Origin: an uncultured Eggerthellaceae bacterium
Lineage (GTDB): Bacteria > Actinomycetota > Coriobacteriia > Coriobacteriales > Eggerthellaceae
Assembly (NCBI GenBank): GCA_946618265.1
Contig: CAMOLA010000063.1
Location: forward strand, 1 to 11,589
Length of the DNA stretch: 11,589 nt
Direction of reading: 5' to 3'
The notes under the pieces are model-generated. The model saw only the letters and a list, made by a program, of their open reading frames with translations. It had not been told where the DNA came from and did not search any database. Shown piece after piece: positions 1-7,735 of this stretch (position 1 is its first letter; each line of letters starts with the position of its first letter). Position numbers and translations under genes: made by a program.

Positions 1-348
1 GAAGTCGATGCCCTTCGGGTCGAGGTCGCGCATCTTGATGGCGAGGTCCTCGAGGCTCTTGGCCACCTCGCCGGTCTCGCCGCCCTGCTTGCTCAGCGTG
101 CCGATGCGACGGGCAAGCATCTCGTTCTTGGTCGCCGATTTCGTGGCGATTTCAGCGCCCAGGTTCTCGATTGCCTGCGTGATCTCGCGCTTTGCCTCCA
201 TGGATCCCATGTCGACCTTCATGATCTGCTCGCCGCGCTCGTTGGCCTTGTCCTCGATGACCTCGGCGTGCGCTACGGGGACTGCGAGCTCCTGCTCGAC
301 TTGAGCTTTCGTTTGCTCGGGATCCGGGATGGAGAGATCGAATGCCAT
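1..348 (-). CDS. TelA/YaaN-family (toxic anion resistance) protein, N-terminal part only
   Basis: This is an open minus-strand frame of 116 codons, read from ATG at 348-346 and running off the left edge without a stop. A Shine-Dalgarno GAAAGG (357-362) lies 8 bases upstream of the ATG. The protein begins MAFDLSIPDP and continues as a long charged, probably helical region with no signal peptide or membrane segment. It reaches the phrase LDPKGIDF, which resembles the stretch preceding the core of TelA proteins. The family (TelA of tellurite-resistance plasmids, YaaN and YceH of Bacillus subtilis) is usually about 350-400 residues, so roughly two thirds is missing here. TelA genes commonly sit beside an XpaC-like gene, and one is directly upstream here (94-base gap, same strand), which supports the call. 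The biochemical role is not settled; the link to tellurite or envelope stress is family knowledge. Confidence 0.8.
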   Translation of the reverse strand, partial: MAFDLSIPDPEQTKAQVEQELAVPVAHAEVIEDKANERGEQIMKVDMGSMEAKREITQAIENLGAEIATKSATKNEMLARRIGTLSKQGGETGEVAKSLEDLAIKMRDLDPKGIDF

Positions 349-442
349 GATGTGCGCCTTTCTCGTTTCGGTGGACAGGTTACGTCAGTATGCGATGAGC
401 AGCTTGGCAATGCGGCTGCTCGTTTGGCCGATTCGTTGGTGT

Positions 443-1195
443 CTAGCGGTAGTACTTCGTCTCCTCGACGAGTTCGTTAACCTCATTGAGGAGGCGGTTG
501 TTGGCTTCGGCGGTCGCCGTCGACTCGAGTTGCCCGAGCTCTTGGGAGAACCGGTCGAGTTCGATGAGGATGCGCTCGTTGGCGGCGACGATGCCGCGCA
601 TGTCGTTAAGGCTCGACTCGTACAGGGCGCGCTTTTCCTGCCGCAAGCTGTCGGGGATGGTGGTGCGCTTGAACAGGCCCGAGATCGTGTCGCGGGCGTT
701 CTTGTTGTAGTCCTCGACGTCGAATTCCTGGATGCGCCGCGCGAGCAGGGCGGTGTTCTGCGTGATGGCCTGGTTGGCGGACTCGACCACGTCGATGAAC
801 TTGTGCCAGGTGAGGCTTTCCTCCTGGAACTTCTGGCCGATGGTCTCGCGCAGCGATTCGCGCTTGGCCTCGGCGCGGTTGAGCTCGTCGAGCGCATGGC
901 GGGAGTACGTGCCGACGACCGACGTCTTCTCGTATTCGCCAAGCATGCGGCGAACGTCCTCGACGGGGATGTCTTCCTCGCCGGCGGTGATGCGCTTGGT
1001 GGCGCGGTCGGTCAGCAGCGCTCGCCCGTTGACCCTGACCAGCTGATAGATCATGATCGCGGCGGCGATGACGCCGATGGTCATCTTGAAGGGGTTGCTG
1101 AGGTCGAACAGCCCCAGGGCCGATGGCAGGAAGAGCCATATGGCAATGACGATCATGATGACGTCGAAAACGATGACCCGTCTCCACTTCTGCAC
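443..1195 (-). CDS. XpaC-like membrane protein (5-bromo-4-chloroindolyl phosphate hydrolysis family)
   Basis: A 250-residue protein starts at GTG (1195-1193) behind a strong GGAGG (1202-1206) six bases away, which decides the start. Two hydrophobic segments lie at about residues 7-24 and 36-53, so the N terminus is a membrane hairpin. The rest (about 55-250) is soluble, strongly charged and helical, with coiled-coil-like stretches. This matches the XpaC layout: a short membrane anchor plus a cytoplasmic helical domain. The database name comes from an indolyl-phosphate phenotype; there is no recognisable phosphatase motif, so it should not be read as an enzyme. The TelA-like gene follows on the same strand, as in the B. 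subtilis xpaC-yaaN pair, suggesting a two-gene operon whose products act together at the membrane. Confidence 0.8.
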   Translation of the reverse strand: MQKWRRVIVFDVIMIVIAIWLFLPSALGLFDLSNPFKMTIGVIAAAIMIYQLVRVNGRALLTDRATKRITAGEEDIPVEDVRRMLGEYEKTSVVGTYSRHALDELNRAEAKRESLRETIGQKFQEESLTWHKFIDVVESANQAITQNTALLARRIQEFDVEDYNKNARDTISGLFKRTTIPDSLRQEKRALYESSLNDMRGIVAANERILIELDRFSQELGQLESTATAEANNRLLNEVNELVEETKYYR

Positions 1196-1540
1196 GGTAT
1201 GCCTCCATTCAATAATCCGTCATGCCAACTTTACCAGAGATGGCGCTGGCTGGGGGCTTCCGTTGTCGTTCGGTTGAAAGATGGGCGAAACAAGGGCGCC
1301 AGGACGGACGCTTCATGCTGAGAAGCGCTGGCGCTGGACGCAGGAACGCGAAACTGACCGAAGGGGAGTTTCGCGATGATCGCCTGGAGTCGTCCAGCTG
1401 CCGGTGTATCGCCGAAGCGCTTGCGGGTTCATTTGTCGATATAATCGACCAGGTATTAGCAAAGATATCGTTGTATAGTGCACGGGGCCACCGAATATGG
1501 TAGGTATGTACACGGACTATTGATTCGTCGGAGGTTTGGG
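1196..1540. promoter_or_regulatory. Divergent intergenic region between xpaC-like and S8 peptidase genes
   Basis: These 345 bases hold no convincing gene; the open frames on both strands lack Shine-Dalgarno sequences and look like composition. The left end carries the xpaC-like GGAGG (1202-1206). A perfect 9-bp inverted repeat, CGCGAAACT (1347-1355) and AGTTTCGCG (1367-1375), has an 11-base loop and no T-run, so it is an operator or RNA-hairpin candidate rather than a terminator. The right third becomes AT-rich: TATAAT at 1440-1445 and TATAGT at 1474-1479 are possible -10 boxes for the peptidase operon, but neither has a good -35 at normal spacing. Two opposed promoters are expected from the gene arrangement; their exact positions are inferred. 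Confidence 0.5.
1530..1534 (+). promoter_or_regulatory. Ribosome binding site GGAGG deciding a TTG start
   Basis: GGAGG lies six bases before TTG at 1541, in the peptidase frame. The upstream in-frame ATG (1478) precedes this site and would put extra residues before the signal peptide. The downstream ATG (1559) has only AAGG two bases away. TTG 1541 is therefore the best start. Confidence 0.7.
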
Positions 1541-3688
1541 TTGGTCGCACGTAAGGTCATGGCCATACGAATAGCCAAAATCATCGGCATCGCGGTAACC
1601 GCATGCGCGTTGGCGTATGCGTGCCTGCAGGCAGGCGCGTTGGCACATGCGCCTGCGAGGGTCACCGCCATTCCTGCGAGCAACTCGGCGTACGTGGCGG
1701 GCGAGCTCGTGGTGGGGCTCGATGACGCGATGGCGCGGGGAAAGCCCGCGTCGCAATCAGCACGTGCCGAAGCGGCGCTGGCGGGTTTGGGGTTCGAAGT
1801 GGCGTCGCGGCTTGCCGGGCCTGGCGAGTCTGCCGGCTCGATGCTGCTCGTGCGAACCGATGCCCAGCATCAAACGGGTGACGAGCTGGCCGAGGCGAGC
1901 CGTGCGATAGCCGCCATCGAAGGCGTCGCAACCGTCCAGCCGAACTATCGCTACGCTTCCGCTCAGGCGCGCGCTGCCGAAGCCGTGCGCGACGAGGACG
2001 CGTCCGAGCAGTATTACCTCGAAGGCCCTGATGAGAACGGAGCGAACGTCGTCGCAATGTGGGGCAGGGCGTCGCGCGATCGCGACGTCGACGTCGCGGT
2101 TTTCGATACCGGCGTGTATGCGATGCCCGATTATGCGGCAGATGGCTCCGTCGCGTCCGCGAGCGACGATGCGCATCAGGATTTCGATTCGACCAACCTC
2201 GATATCGAGCACGGCGTCGACTTCGTGCATTCGACCGACAACGCGAACCCGCAGCCGCTCGTGAACCCCGCCAACCCGCGCGGCGACGACAATGGGCATG
2301 GAACCCATGTCGCATCGATAATCGCGGGCCTGTCGGCGTTCGTTGACGATGCGGGCGGTATGCCGTACGGCATCGCGGGCGTTTCCCCGAACGCGCGCAT
2401 CATTCCCGTCAAGGTGCTCGACGCCGGCGGCGAAGGCGATACTGCCGATTTCATCAGCGCGTACCGCTACTTGCTCGACAACGCCGGGGAAGGCGGGCCG
2501 TTCGCCAATCTGCGCGTGATCAACATGAGCTTCTCGCTCACGTACGACGACGGGGAAGACGCTGCGGAAAGTGGCGAGGCCGATCAGGAAGCAACGGCTC
2601 CATCCCAGGGGGGCGCGTCCGACTACTTCGAGTTCGAGGAAGACGATGCGAACGAACAGGGCGATTCCGCGTTCAAGGCGCTCATAGCCGAGGCCGAGGC
2701 CCGCGGTATCGCGACCGTTTGCGCGGCGGGAAACGAGGGCAGCAGCGCGCCGACGTATCCGAGCGACTACGACGAGGTCGTAAGCGTGACCGCCCTTGAC
2801 AGGAACGGGTGCGACGCCGATTTCTCGAACATCAACGAGAACAAGGACATATCCGCTCCCGGGGTCGACATCTATGCGGCTTGGGGTTCGCAGGCCGATG
2901 CATACCGAACGCTATCGGGAACGTCGCAGTCCGCCGCCATCGTGTCCGGCGTGCTGGCGACCATTTTCGCATCCAATCCCGCTCTGACCGTGGAGCAGGC
3001 GAAAGATGCGATTTACGATACTGCCCGTCCGGTCCCCGAGGCCGGGGCGAACTCGACGGGTTCGGCTTCCGTTTCGGGGGGCGCGGGGCTTGCTGCAGGT
3101 GACGTGCTCGTCGACAACGGGAGCTTCGGGGCGCTCGATGCCGCCGCTGCCCTGTCGCGCGCCGGCGCGCCTCCGAAGTCGATTGCCGGCGCAATCGTCA
3201 AGACGGCCAAGAAAACGTATGCCTATACGGGCAAGAAGCGCAAGCCTGCGGTGCACGTGACGCTCGACGGGGCCGAACTCGATCAGGGCGAGGATTTCAC
3301 GGTGACATACCGGGCCAACAAGAATCCCGGCAAGGCGACGGTCGTCGTGAAGGGCGTCGGCGATTACGCGGGCACGGCGACGACGACCTTCAAGATCAAG
3401 CTCGCCAAGGCGAAGCTCAAGAAGCTCAAGGCGGGCAAGGGCGCGATCAAGGTGAAATGGAAGCGCCAGAAGAAGGGCAAGGTGCGCTATCAGGTGCGCT
3501 ACAGCGCCAAGAAGAGCATGAAGGGCGCCAAGGTCAAGCGCGTGAAGAAGAACAAGAAGACGAAGCTGACCCTATCGAAGCTCAAGTCGGGCAAGCGCTA
3601 TTACGTGCAGGTCCGCACCTACAAGAAAATAGGGGGCAAGACCTACAAGTCGGCATGGTCCAAGAAGAAGTCGGTGAAGGTCAAATGA
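1541..3688 (+). CDS. Secreted S8 (subtilisin-like) serine peptidase with lysine-rich Fn3-like C terminus
   Basis: A 715-residue extracellular protease. Residues 1-37 form a signal peptide (basic start, hydrophobic core, likely cut near AHA37). A prodomain-like region spans about 45-140. The catalytic triad is visible: Asp189 in FDTG, His253 in NGHGTH, Ser462 in GTSQS; the oxyanion Asn is Asn398 in AAGNEG. The serine motif reads GTSQSAAIVSG, lacking the usual Met-Ala and Pro-His of GTSMAxPHVAG. Residues about 336-376 are a strongly acidic insertion after NMSFSLTY. After the catalytic domain comes a beta-rich module (about 544-617, with a DFTVTY phrase as in wall-protein Ig-like repeats) and an Fn3-like tail (618-715) that is over one third lysine. 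No LPXTG or other anchor is seen; the basic tail may hold the enzyme on anionic wall polymers (inference). Its stop overlaps the next gene's start. Confidence 0.9.
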   Translation: MVARKVMAIRIAKIIGIAVTACALAYACLQAGALAHAPARVTAIPASNSAYVAGELVVGLDDAMARGKPASQSARAEAALAGLGFEVASRLAGPGESAGSMLLVRTDAQHQTGDELAEASRAIAAIEGVATVQPNYRYASAQARAAEAVRDEDASEQYYLEGPDENGANVVAMWGRASRDRDVDVAVFDTGVYAMPDYAADGSVASASDDAHQDFDSTNLDIEHGVDFVHSTDNANPQPLVNPANPRGDDNGHGTHVASIIAGLSAFVDDAGGMPYGIAGVSPNARIIPVKVLDAGGEGDTADFISAYRYLLDNAGEGGPFANLRVINMSFSLTYDDGEDAAESGEADQEATAPSQGGASDYFEFEEDDANEQGDSAFKALIAEAEARGIATVCAAGNEGSSAPTYPSDYDEVVSVTALDRNGCDADFSNINENKDISAPGVDIYAAWGSQADAYRTLSGTSQSAAIVSGVLATIFASNPALTVEQAKDAIYDTARPVPEAGANSTGSASVSGGAGLAAGDVLVDNGSFGALDAAAALSRAGAPPKSIAGAIVKTAKKTYAYTGKKRKPAVHVTLDGAELDQGEDFTVTYRANKNPGKATVVVKGVGDYAGTATTTFKIKLAKAKLKKLKAGKGAIKVKWKRQKKGKVRYQVRYSAKKSMKGAKVKRVKKNKKTKLTLSKLKSGKRYYVQVRTYKKIGGKTYKSAWSKKKSVKVK

Positions 3689-6600
3689 TGAGCGCAAATC
3701 GAGCGACATCGTCCTGGCGCATGGGGCGCGTAATCGTCATGGCATGCATCCTGGCCGTTGCGGCTTGCATCGCATCGGTTCTTTGCATGCCCGGTGAGGC
3801 GCATGCCGTGGCGGATGGCGACGTGTGCGCATACGCGTATCTCGACCCGACGGACGAAGACGCCTCGTCGTACGAGCTCGTCATATCCGAGACCGAACGC
3901 ACAGACGATCCGGGATTCGTCGCGGTGGGGCCCGTAATCGCGCGTGACGACAACATGGAGTTCTTCACGGGTCGATTATTAGCCGAAATGTCGCTGGACT
4001 CAGCTTGCGTTACGTCGGTCCGCATCGAAGGGTCCGTGGTGCCGCTCAGCGTGCTTGCATGGTTCGCCAACTTGGAATACGTGACGAAGATGGACCTCGA
4101 GGGCCTCGACACGTCCCAGGCCGATAACTTCACGAACGCGTTTTCATACTGTTCGTCTTTGCGTTCGCTTGATTTGGGCTCCTTCGACGTGTCTCATTGC
4201 GTGGAGGGCAACGCTTACAACATGTTCAGCGAATGCCCTTTGGAGGAGATCACGCTTAACGGCAGCTTCGCCAATCCGAATGTGGCCGATGCGCTTGGGC
4301 AGCTCTTCGGCGTGCGGGCGCGCAGGGTTGCCGACGGCTCGACCGAATACGTCTCCACCAGCGCCTGGGTTGCACAGGGCGATGAAAGCACGATGGTCAG
4401 AAACGCCGAGGAGCTGCAGAGCTATCTTTCCCATGTCGAGGGCCCGGTGAAGTTCGGAGCGCTATCGACTTCCGATGAAACGGGTGGCATCTGCGCATAT
4501 GCGAGCGCCGACGGGGCGACGCTCTACATACGAGAGGGAAAGCGCGACGACGGAATCGGCGCGCACGATGATGTGCTGCTTGGCAACGTGTACGAAGATA
4601 ACCTCCCGAGCTGGCTCAAAGACGGTACGCTCGTTCCATGGAAGGCTGGCCGCAGCGCGTATAAGAAGGTCGTGTTCGAGACGGACGTGCATCCCGTGAG
4701 CACCGCGGATTGGTTCGCTGGATTCACCAGGTTGAGCGAAATCGAGGGCCTGGAGCACCTGGACATGTCGAACGTCGTCGATGCCGGAGGCATGTTCGCG
4801 AGCTGCCCGTCGCTCGGGGCAATCGACTTGTCCGGGATGGACACCTCGAAGGTCACGAATATGGGCTCCATGTTCACCGGTTGCACGTCGCTTGCGCACG
4901 TCACGCTCGGGGGCGCGTTCGACACGTCATCGGTCACGAGCATGTCCCATATGTTCCACTCTTGCTACCGGCTCGAGATCGACGGTCTCGAGGACTTCGC
5001 CATGGGCAACGTGCAGGACGTTCAGTGCATGTTCGAGAACTGCATGGCCATAAGCCGGTTCGATTTCGGGGACTCCGATGTCGCGGGCGTCGTCCGAGCT
5101 TATGGAATGCTCGGTGGCTGCTCGGGCCTCGAAGCGCTCGATCTCGGCGACACCGATTGGTCGAACCTGCCCTCGACCGCGATGTTCGATGGTTGCGACT
5201 CCCTCGGCACTGTCGAGGTCGGACCGAACGCGAAAAACGTCAAGGCGGTTTTCCCCGACGGAATGTGGGCGCGGCAGCAGGAGGACGGCTCGATGCGCAA
5301 CGACGAGGTTCCCGATGGCGCCGCAGTCTACGAGCGCGTGGCGCCCCATGCGCAATCAATCGCAGTGCTCACCTCGGATGGCGAGCTCAGGATCGGCGTG
5401 GCTGCGGCGGATGCCGAGCAGGGCGACGAGGTGTACGCGTTTGACGATTGTGGTTACGAGCAGCCCGAAGACGTGCCGTGGCATGGCGAGGTCGCCCGCA
5501 TCACGATGGCGACGGTCGAGGACGCCGGCGGCGTTTCGAGCTGCGCTTACTGGTTCGATGGCTGCGCGAACCTCGATTCGGTCGACTTGCGCGGCCTTGG
5601 CTCCGACGTCCTCAAGTCGGCAAGTGGCCTCTTCAAGGGTTGCTCGTCGCTTGCGAGCGTGGACGTCACGGCTCTCAGCGGTCCGTTGCTGAGGGGCTTG
5701 TCCGAGCTCTTCGCAGGGTGCACGTCGCTCAAGAGAGTTGATTTCTCAAGCTGTTCGTTCGGCCACGGCGCTGATTTGACCGGCATGTTCGATGGCTGCT
5801 CGTCGCTCAAGAAGGCGGTGCTGCCGACCAAGGTTTCGACTGTCGGGGTGACGCGCATGTTCCGCTTGTGCTCGTCGCTCAAGACCATCGACGTCACGGG
5901 GCTCGACACGCAGAACATACGGGATTTCTCCGAGATGTTCCGCAACTGCACGAAGCTCAAGGCGCTCGACCTGTCGAGCTTCAACACGAGACGCGCCAAT
6001 TCCATGAAGCGCGCCTTCCACGGATGCCGTCAGCTTCAGACGATTTCGCTCGGTGCCAATTTCACGTTCAGGGGCTCGACCATTGCGCGTCTGATGGGTA
6101 GCGAGCTACCGAGCGGCGCGTGGAAGGTCGACGGCGTAGACGATAAGGCCTACGCTTCGGATTCGGTTCCCAACTACGCCAACGCCGCGTTCACGAGGGC
6201 AACCGACGCCGAAATCGAAAACGGTCTGACCATCGAATCGGTGCGTGGCGATACCGCTTCGGGCTCGGCGAAGTACACCATGGAATCGAGAATCGAAGCC
6301 GATGCCGAAACCGGGGAGAAAATCGAGCTCGTCGATTACGTGCTCGATGACAGCTACGAAAGCGACACGTTCGTCATCGGCGAATCGGCCCTTGCCTCGG
6401 CTTCCAAGAAGATATCGAGCTCGACTGTGACGCAGCTGGCCGTCAACCGGGCTGTGACGAATCCTCGGGTCACGAACATCGTCATCGGGTCGAGTGTTAA
6501 GCGCATCGAGGGCTGGGCGTTTTGCAACGCCTGGAACGTCAACAAGCTGACCGTGAAGAGCCGCAAGCTGACCAAGAAGGCGCGCGTGCTCGATTGCCTC

Positions 6601-6711
6601 GCCGGTTCGAACATAACGCGCGTCAAGCTGAGCATAGGCTCGTCTTCCGCGCGCAAGAAAGTGAAGAGGGCCTTCACCAGGTGGTCGGGCAAGTACGCAC
6701 GGGTCAGCTAG
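3685..6711 (+). CDS. BspA-like leucine-rich repeat surface protein (DUF285 repeats, three tandem modules)
   Basis: A 1008-residue secreted protein starting at ATG 3685, which overlaps the peptidase stop as ATGA. GAAGG at 3676-3680 serves this ATG or the adjacent ATG at 3688, so translation is probably coupled. The signal peptide runs to AHA at residue 41. Three modules follow (about 42-266, 267-556, 557-845). Each opens with a beta-rich lead (CAYAYLD, CAYASADG, IAVLTSDG) and continues with BspA-type repeats such as DTSKVTNMGSMFTGCTSL. Each closes with a short non-repeat cap. Repeat number grows from about two in module 1 to five or more in modules 2 and 3. Residues 846-1008 form a distinct C-terminal domain ending in LRR_5-like strands (VTNIVIGSSVKRIEG) and a basic tail. 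There is no sortase motif or membrane anchor. Family members are surface or secreted proteins, some adhesive; the ligand here is unknown. Confidence 0.88.
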   Translation: MMSANRATSSWRMGRVIVMACILAVAACIASVLCMPGEAHAVADGDVCAYAYLDPTDEDASSYELVISETERTDDPGFVAVGPVIARDDNMEFFTGRLLAEMSLDSACVTSVRIEGSVVPLSVLAWFANLEYVTKMDLEGLDTSQADNFTNAFSYCSSLRSLDLGSFDVSHCVEGNAYNMFSECPLEEITLNGSFANPNVADALGQLFGVRARRVADGSTEYVSTSAWVAQGDESTMVRNAEELQSYLSHVEGPVKFGALSTSDETGGICAYASADGATLYIREGKRDDGIGAHDDVLLGNVYEDNLPSWLKDGTLVPWKAGRSAYKKVVFETDVHPVSTADWFAGFTRLSEIEGLEHLDMSNVVDAGGMFASCPSLGAIDLSGMDTSKVTNMGSMFTGCTSLAHVTLGGAFDTSSVTSMSHMFHSCYRLEIDGLEDFAMGNVQDVQCMFENCMAISRFDFGDSDVAGVVRAYGMLGGCSGLEALDLGDTDWSNLPSTAMFDGCDSLGTVEVGPNAKNVKAVFPDGMWARQQEDGSMRNDEVPDGAAVYERVAPHAQSIAVLTSDGELRIGVAAADAEQGDEVYAFDDCGYEQPEDVPWHGEVARITMATVEDAGGVSSCAYWFDGCANLDSVDLRGLGSDVLKSASGLFKGCSSLASVDVTALSGPLLRGLSELFAGCTSLKRVDFSSCSFGHGADLTGMFDGCSSLKKAVLPTKVSTVGVTRMFRLCSSLKTIDVTGLDTQNIRDFSEMFRNCTKLKALDLSSFNTRRANSMKRAFHGCRQLQTISLGANFTFRGSTIARLMGSELPSGAWKVDGVDDKAYASDSVPNYANAAFTRATDAEIENGLTIESVRGDTASGSAKYTMESRIEADAETGEKIELVDYVLDDSYESDTFVIGESALASASKKISSSTVTQLAVNRAVTNPRVTNIVIGSSVKRIEGWAFCNAWNVNKLTVKSRKLTKKARVLDCLAGSNITRVKLSIGSSSARKKVKRAFTRWSGKYARVS

Positions 6712-6772
6712 AAAGAGGCTCAGAAGCAAGACGCCGCCATTCACGCCGGCCTAAAGCAGCCCAGGTAAGCGG

Positions 6773-7735
6773 CTAATTGGCAACGGGTATGACCATGAAG
6801 CGCGTCGTGGCGCCGAGGCAGAGCGTGTCGGTGGGGAAGATTTCGTAGGCGTCAGAGGAGGCCGCATGCTTGCGCTTCCTGCGGGGCTCTTGCACGACGT
6901 GCTCCACTTTATCGGAGCCGGCGATGACCGACGTGCCGTTCGTGGACCCGAGGTCCTCTACGAACCAGTGCCCGTCACGTTCGAACACGCGCGCATGATG
7001 GCGTGAGACGTCTTCGTCAACGTCCCTAATCGCATCTGAGCCCGTGGCGAGCGTGCCGATCTCGGTTCCGGATTCGCGTTTCGTGAGCACGTAGAACGAG
7101 CTGCCGCCCTTCATCTGCCCGTCGATGATGCGCACGAGCGCGAGGCCTTCTGGCCGAGGCTGCGTTTCGGGTGTCGCGTAGACGCCTGGCTCGGGGGTGA
7201 GGAAAGCCTCGTTGAGCTCCTCGAGGGCGAACCTCTCGACCGTTTGCGCCGCGAAGAGCGGGTCGCCCGTGCAACCCGTGGCGACGAACAATATGAGGTA
7301 GAGCAGCGCGTTCTGGAAGTCGTTCAGACGCTCGAGCCGCGCTATGGCGTCGAGGGTGTTGGCATAAGCGTAGGGGTCGATGCGACATTCCTTGAGTGCG
7401 GCCATCATGTTCTGAGCTGCTGGACCCGAGAAGCGTTCGAGCAGCGCGGTTCGCGGGTCGTCGACCTTCTTCGCCTTCAGCTTGTCGATCAGGACGCGCA
7501 GCAGCACCTGGCTGCTCAGCGCGAAATCGTTGAACAGTTCGGGATGGATGTCGCCGGGCTTGGCATGCACGATGGTACGCGAGAGCCGGTCGCGCGATTC
7601 GATGCGTTCGCGCATGTTGACCTCGCCGAAAGCGTGGTCCGTGTCTATGAGCACGAGCGCCGCGCTTCGGTTGTCAAGCCCAAGGGCCTTGAATTCCGAA
7701 TACATGACCGAACTTGGCGTTTGCGCTTTCGACAA
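6773..7735 (-). CDS. FHA-domain protein with uncharacterised N-terminal domain
   Basis: A 320-residue soluble protein starting at TTG (7735-7733), with GGAGGA (7742-7747) six bases upstream. Residues about 200-318 are a forkhead-associated domain, a phosphothreonine-binding beta sandwich. SRHHA (244-248) and GSTNGT (263-268) carry the Ser, His and Asn that FHA domains use. The first signature, normally Gly-Arg, reads IGTLATG (226-232), so that Arg is replaced. A basic loop (RRKRKH, 285-290) is inserted before the last strands. Residues 1-180 are a helical domain I do not recognise; no kinase, zinc or membrane motif is seen there. It lies near a Ser/Thr kinase gene (9075-11432) on the same strand but is separated from it by a plus-strand gene, so it has its own promoter. 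It is a plausible reader of that kinase's phosphorylation marks, which is inference. Confidence 0.85.
   Translation of the reverse strand: MSKAQTPSSVMYSEFKALGLDNRSAALVLIDTDHAFGEVNMRERIESRDRLSRTIVHAKPGDIHPELFNDFALSSQVLLRVLIDKLKAKKVDDPRTALLERFSGPAAQNMMAALKECRIDPYAYANTLDAIARLERLNDFQNALLYLILFVATGCTGDPLFAAQTVERFALEELNEAFLTPEPGVYATPETQPRPEGLALVRIIDGQMKGGSSFYVLTKRESGTEIGTLATGSDAIRDVDEDVSRHHARVFERDGHWFVEDLGSTNGTSVIAGSDKVEHVVQEPRRKRKHAASSDAYEIFPTDTLCLGATTRFMVIPVAN

Noticed and set aside
443..1195. Reading the XpaC family name as a phosphatase
   Set aside because: The protein shows membrane segments and coiled-coil-like helices but no phosphatase motif; the name derives from a phenotype.
329..1321. 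Long plus-strand frame opposite the xpaC-like gene
   Set aside because: It is antisense to a recognised membrane protein gene with a strong ribosome site; the translation lacks any family resemblance and reflects codon bias.
1222..1503. Plus-strand 93-codon frame in the divergent intergenic region
   Set aside because: No ribosome site, no recognisable domain, and it overlaps the expected promoters of both flanking genes.
1478..1540. Longer protease start at ATG 1478
   Set aside because: It has no Shine-Dalgarno and would place 21 extra residues before a good signal peptide; TTG 1541 with GGAGG fits better.
3457..3684. Upstream extension of the BspA-like frame by 76 codons
   Set aside because: It lies wholly inside the protease coding region. 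The true start has a signal peptide and an ATGA overlap with GAAGG at 3685. The open frame results from the AAG-rich tail.
6712..6772. Terminator between the convergent BspA-like and FHA genes
   Set aside because: Only a weak GCCG/CGGC pairing is visible and no T-run, so no terminator is called.
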